Under the pieces are notes generated by a model that ran no database searches, was not told where the DNA came from, and was given only the letters and a program-made list of their open reading frames with translations. A stretch of DNA of 7,741 nt, from NCBI GenBank assembly GCA_949287345.1, contig CASEGD010000150.1:1-7741 (forward strand), read 5' to 3'. Within the stretch, counting starts at the first letter, position 1. Every line of letters starts with the position of its first letter. This document shows, piece by piece, positions 5,790 through 7,741 of the stretch. Both the position numbers and the translations under genes were made by a program. This DNA is from an uncultured Phascolarctobacterium sp. GTDB lineage: Bacteria; Bacillota; Negativicutes; Acidaminococcales; Acidaminococcaceae.

Positions 5790-6559
5790 GATAATGCCGT
5801 TATGCCGCGGTACAGTGCCGTGCCTGCGCCGATAACGACAAAAATCTGCGTCAGCCTGATAAACAAATGCTGATTGATTTTATGAAAGCACCGCTCGCCC
5901 AGCCATGTGCCCAGCAGCATCGGCAATGTTACATAAGCCGCCAGCAGCATTAAATCCGTACTGATACGGCTGCCGGATAACTCCAGCGACGCCATGGTGC
6001 CGATGTTGCCAAAAGCAAAAATCCAGCACATATTGGCACGCGTTACCAGCTTATCGCGCCCTTCCGTCAAAAAGTAAAGCGCTATCGGCGGCCCGCTGAT
6101 GCTGGTCGTCGCTGCGGAAAAACCGCTGCAAAAACCCGCCGCCATCCGCCCCAGCGTTTTGTTTTTTACGCTTAAATCAAAGTGCATTCCCATCAGCGCC
6201 AGCACAATTACCAGCACCACACCCAAAAGAATCTGCAAGTAAGCTGAAGGAATGGCGTTTAACAGATAACCGCCCGGCAGGCTGCCCAAAATGCTGCCGC
6301 ACACCGTTATGATTACCGTGCGCCATTCAAAATGTTTGCGCGTGTTCCACAGCACAATCATTTTTACAAGGCAGGTTCCAAAGATGATGAAGACAACCGT
6401 TTCCTTCGGCCCTAAAACGGGCATTAAAAACGGCACTGCCACCAGCGCAAAACCAAAGCCGGTGACAGTGCTGAACAGCGACGCCATAAATACACTTATT
6501 GATACGACAGCCATAAATACACTTATTGATACGACAGCAATAAGCAAAGCGTCCGTCAT
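5780..6559 (-). CDS. TSUP family (TauE/SafE-like) membrane permease
   Basis: This is a polytopic membrane protein of 259 residues, the usual size for the TSUP family, whose members export or take up sulfite, sulfoacetate or other organic anions. It shows the family's two half-repeat signatures: TGFGFALVAVPFLMP at residues 33-47 and AGFCSGFSAATTSISGPP at 141-158. About seven to eight hydrophobic segments are apparent (roughly 5-30, 33-48, 53-70, 81-100, 108-125, 138-164, 175-190, 203-220, 236-250). The substrate cannot be told from sequence. Start ATG 6559 overlaps the cvfB stop as ATGA, implying translational coupling; its own ribosome site is weak. The first membrane segment contains a duplicated 9-residue block. 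The stop lies within the 52-bp tandem repeat. Confidence 0.88.
   Translation of the reverse strand: MTDALLIAVVSISVFMAVVSISVFMASLFSTVTGFGFALVAVPFLMPVLGPKETVVFIIFGTCLVKMIVLWNTRKHFEWRTVIITVCGSILGSLPGGYLLNAIPSAYLQILLGVVLVIVLALMGMHFDLSVKNKTLGRMAAGFCSGFSAATTSISGPPIALYFLTEGRDKLVTRANMCWIFAFGNIGTMASLELSGSRISTDLMLLAAYVTLPMLLGTWLGERCFHKINQHLFIRLTQIFVVIGAGTALYRGITALSQL
6483..6538. repeat. Perfect 27-bp tandem duplication in the TSUP gene
   Basis: Two identical 27-bp units (6483-6509 and 6510-6536) lie head to tail, with two extra matching bases at the right. The frame is kept, and the protein gains a second copy of the nonapeptide AVVSISVFM (residues 8-16 and 17-25) inside the first hydrophobic segment, stretching it to about 25 apolar residues. 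Identity at every base indicates a recent event. Confidence 0.95.
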
Positions 6560-7455
6560 TTTTTATTTTCCGTTTCGTTATCCAAAAGTATCGTCCAGCC
6601 TTCCTCCTGACGGATAAGGCCCTGGCGCAGAAGCCTGCCCAGCGCGCGTTTGAACGCCGCCTTGCTGATACCGAATTTTTCCTTGATGACTTCCATCGGC
6701 GTATCGTCGCAGTAAGGCATTTTGCCGCCGCGCTTTTTCAAAAAGTTTAAAATATCCTCAGCGTCGGCAACCATGGCATGCTCCTTCTGCTGGCGCATGG
6801 AAAGATTCAGCCTGCCGTCCTCGCGTATATAGGCCACGCGGGCGGTAATTTCCTGACCGAAGTCCAACCTGCCGCCCGGTACTTCGCTGCGGTGCAGGAA
6901 CCCCAGAAAACGCTGCGTAGTAAAAATGAAGAAGCCTTCCGGCAAAATGTTGTAAACCGTGCCGGTTACGCTGTCGCCAACTTTAATGCCGCTGGCAGGC
7001 TTGCTTGCCTTCTGCATTTCCTTTTCCACGCGCATGCTTACGGCCTGACGTCCGGTTTTATCACGGTACAGCTTAACCCATACCAGCTGCCCCGGCGATA
7101 CGTGCCCACGCATCTGGCTGTATGGCAAAAATACGCCGCGTTCTGCGCCGATATCGACAAATCCGCCGTCGCGCGTAACGCTGAGCACTTTAACGTAACC
7201 CAGCTGCCCTTCGCGCATTTTCGGCAGCTTCATACTGGCGGTAAGGCGTCCGTGCGGGTCAAGGTACAAATATACCTTAACGCTGTCTCCGATTTTTACC
7301 TCACCGTCATGCTGCTGTAATTTATGCAGTAAAATATCATCGTCCGTATTGCCCGTGCCGGCGTCGAGGAACACGCCCATTTCGGAAGCGCGCACCGCTT
7401 TTAATGTTACAACGTCGCCGGGGCGGTATTTGGCGGGCGGTTTTACGTTATTCAT
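6556..7455 (-). CDS. cvfB: CvfB/YitL-type S1 RNA-binding protein
   Basis: This cytoplasmic RNA-binding protein belongs to the family of S. aureus CvfB (affects virulence gene expression) and B. subtilis YitL. From ATG 7455 it has 299 residues, matching the family length. Three S1-like OB folds lie at about 12-76, 83-143 and 156-221 (GVFLDAG, GGFVDIGAERGVFLPYSQ and GFFIFTTQRFLGFLHRSE are the typical strands), followed by a winged-helix domain at about 231-290 (FGISKAAFKRALGRLLRQGLI). An upstream in-frame ATG at 7521 lies deep inside rsfS and is disfavoured, because 7455 has GGAGGA 5 nt upstream and restores the family N terminus. It overlaps rsfS by 8 bases and the transporter gene by 4. The exact regulatory target is unknown. 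Confidence 0.92.
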   Translation of the reverse strand: MNNVKPPAKYRPGDVVTLKAVRASEMGVFLDAGTGNTDDDILLHKLQQHDGEVKIGDSVKVYLYLDPHGRLTASMKLPKMREGQLGYVKVLSVTRDGGFVDIGAERGVFLPYSQMRGHVSPGQLVWVKLYRDKTGRQAVSMRVEKEMQKASKPASGIKVGDSVTGTVYNILPEGFFIFTTQRFLGFLHRSEVPGGRLDFGQEITARVAYIREDGRLNLSMRQQKEHAMVADAEDILNFLKKRGGKMPYCDDTPMEVIKEKFGISKAAFKRALGRLLRQGLIRQEEGWTILLDNETENKK

Positions 7456-7741
7456 TTTCGTCCTCCGCAAAGGTTTCGGACGGAGCATCCGCCCACAGCT
7501 GTTCCAGATTGTAGAAATCACGGTCAGCTTCTATAAAGATATGCGCCACGCAGTCGCCATAGTCCATCAAAATCCAGCGGCCTTCGGCATAGCCTTCGAT
7601 ATGGGACGGCAAAATCCCGTCTTCGGCCAGCTTATCTTCAATGGCATCGGCAATGGCTTTAACCAGCGTTACGTTATCGGCACTGGCAATTACAAAATAA
7701 TCTGTCAGCGGGGAAAGGTTTTCCATGTTCAAAAGCAGGAT
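7448..7741 (-). CDS. rsfS: Ribosomal silencing factor RsfS, 5' end cut by window edge
   Basis: RsfS binds ribosomal protein L14 (uL14) and blocks joining of the 30S and 50S subunits when nutrients are scarce. The frame is open to the window edge and gives 97 residues; the missing N terminus is probably about 15-20 residues, by comparison with the 110-118 residues usual for the family. Signature segments are LSPLTDYFVIASA and the conserved block EGRWILMDYGDCVAHIF followed by RDFYNLEQLW. Internal TTG (7732) or ATG (7726) starts are possible on paper, but the upstream residues already fit the family, so the gene begins outside. Its last codons overlap the cvfB start and carry the cvfB ribosome site. 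Confidence 0.93.
   Translation of the reverse strand: MLLLNMENLSPLTDYFVIASADNVTLVKAIADAIEDKLAEDGILPSHIEGYAEGRWILMDYGDCVAHIFIEADRDFYNLEQLWADAPSETFAEDENE
7461..7466 (-). promoter_or_regulatory. Shine-Dalgarno site of cvfB within the rsfS 3' end
   Basis: GGAGGA lies 5 nt before the ATG at 7455, inside the last codons of rsfS (Ala-Glu-Asp-Glu-Asn-Glu-stop). It decides the cvfB start against the longer frame opening at 7521. Confidence 0.85.

Overview
The window is a stretch of bacterial chromosome in which every gene I can support lies on the minus strand, so transcription runs from high to low coordinates. Gene content and order suggest Bacillota (Firmicutes): RsfS next to a CvfB/YitL-type S1 protein, a type I-beta DAHP synthase with an N-terminal regulatory domain, and a compact aro-tyrA operon with strong Shine-Dalgarno sites. 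A Negativicutes or Clostridia origin is plausible, but I cannot fix the genus.

Right-hand block (7741 down to 5780): the 3' part of rsfS (ribosomal silencing factor, cut by the window edge), then a cvfB-like gene of three S1 domains plus a winged helix, then a TSUP (TauE/SafE) membrane transporter gene. The three genes overlap by 8 and 4 bases and look translationally coupled.

Middle block (5779 down to 5364) contains no ordinary gene. It holds a perfect 52-bp tandem duplication, a good sigma-70-type promoter (TTGACT, 17 bp, TAAAAT), a 43-codon leader peptide with a Shine-Dalgarno site and a dense cluster of Phe and Tyr codons, and a 12-bp terminator hairpin with a U-tract 46 nt before aroF. 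A second RNA pairing overlaps the leader stop codon and would exclude that terminator. Together these have the layout of a ribosome-mediated Phe/Tyr attenuator, and this is the main discovery candidate of the window.

Left-hand block (5363 down to 1): aroF (DAHP synthase), tyrA (prephenate dehydrogenase), aroB (3-dehydroquinate synthase), aroA (EPSP synthase) and aroC (chorismate synthase, cut by the left edge). Spacing is tight (ATGA overlaps at tyrA/aroB and aroA/aroC, a 2-bp gap at aroB/aroA), which indicates one operon. These genes give shikimate pathway steps 1, 2, 6 and 7 plus the tyrosine branch. Genes for steps 3-5 and for the phenylalanine branch are not in the window. Translation of the leader peptide would report charged tRNA-Phe and tRNA-Tyr levels and set readthrough into the whole operon, and the regulatory domain of AroF could add feedback at enzyme level.

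A second theme is three exact, tandem, two-copy duplications (15 bp in aroB, 52 bp upstream of the aro promoter, 27 bp in the transporter gene) within 3.3 kb. The two coding ones preserve frame.
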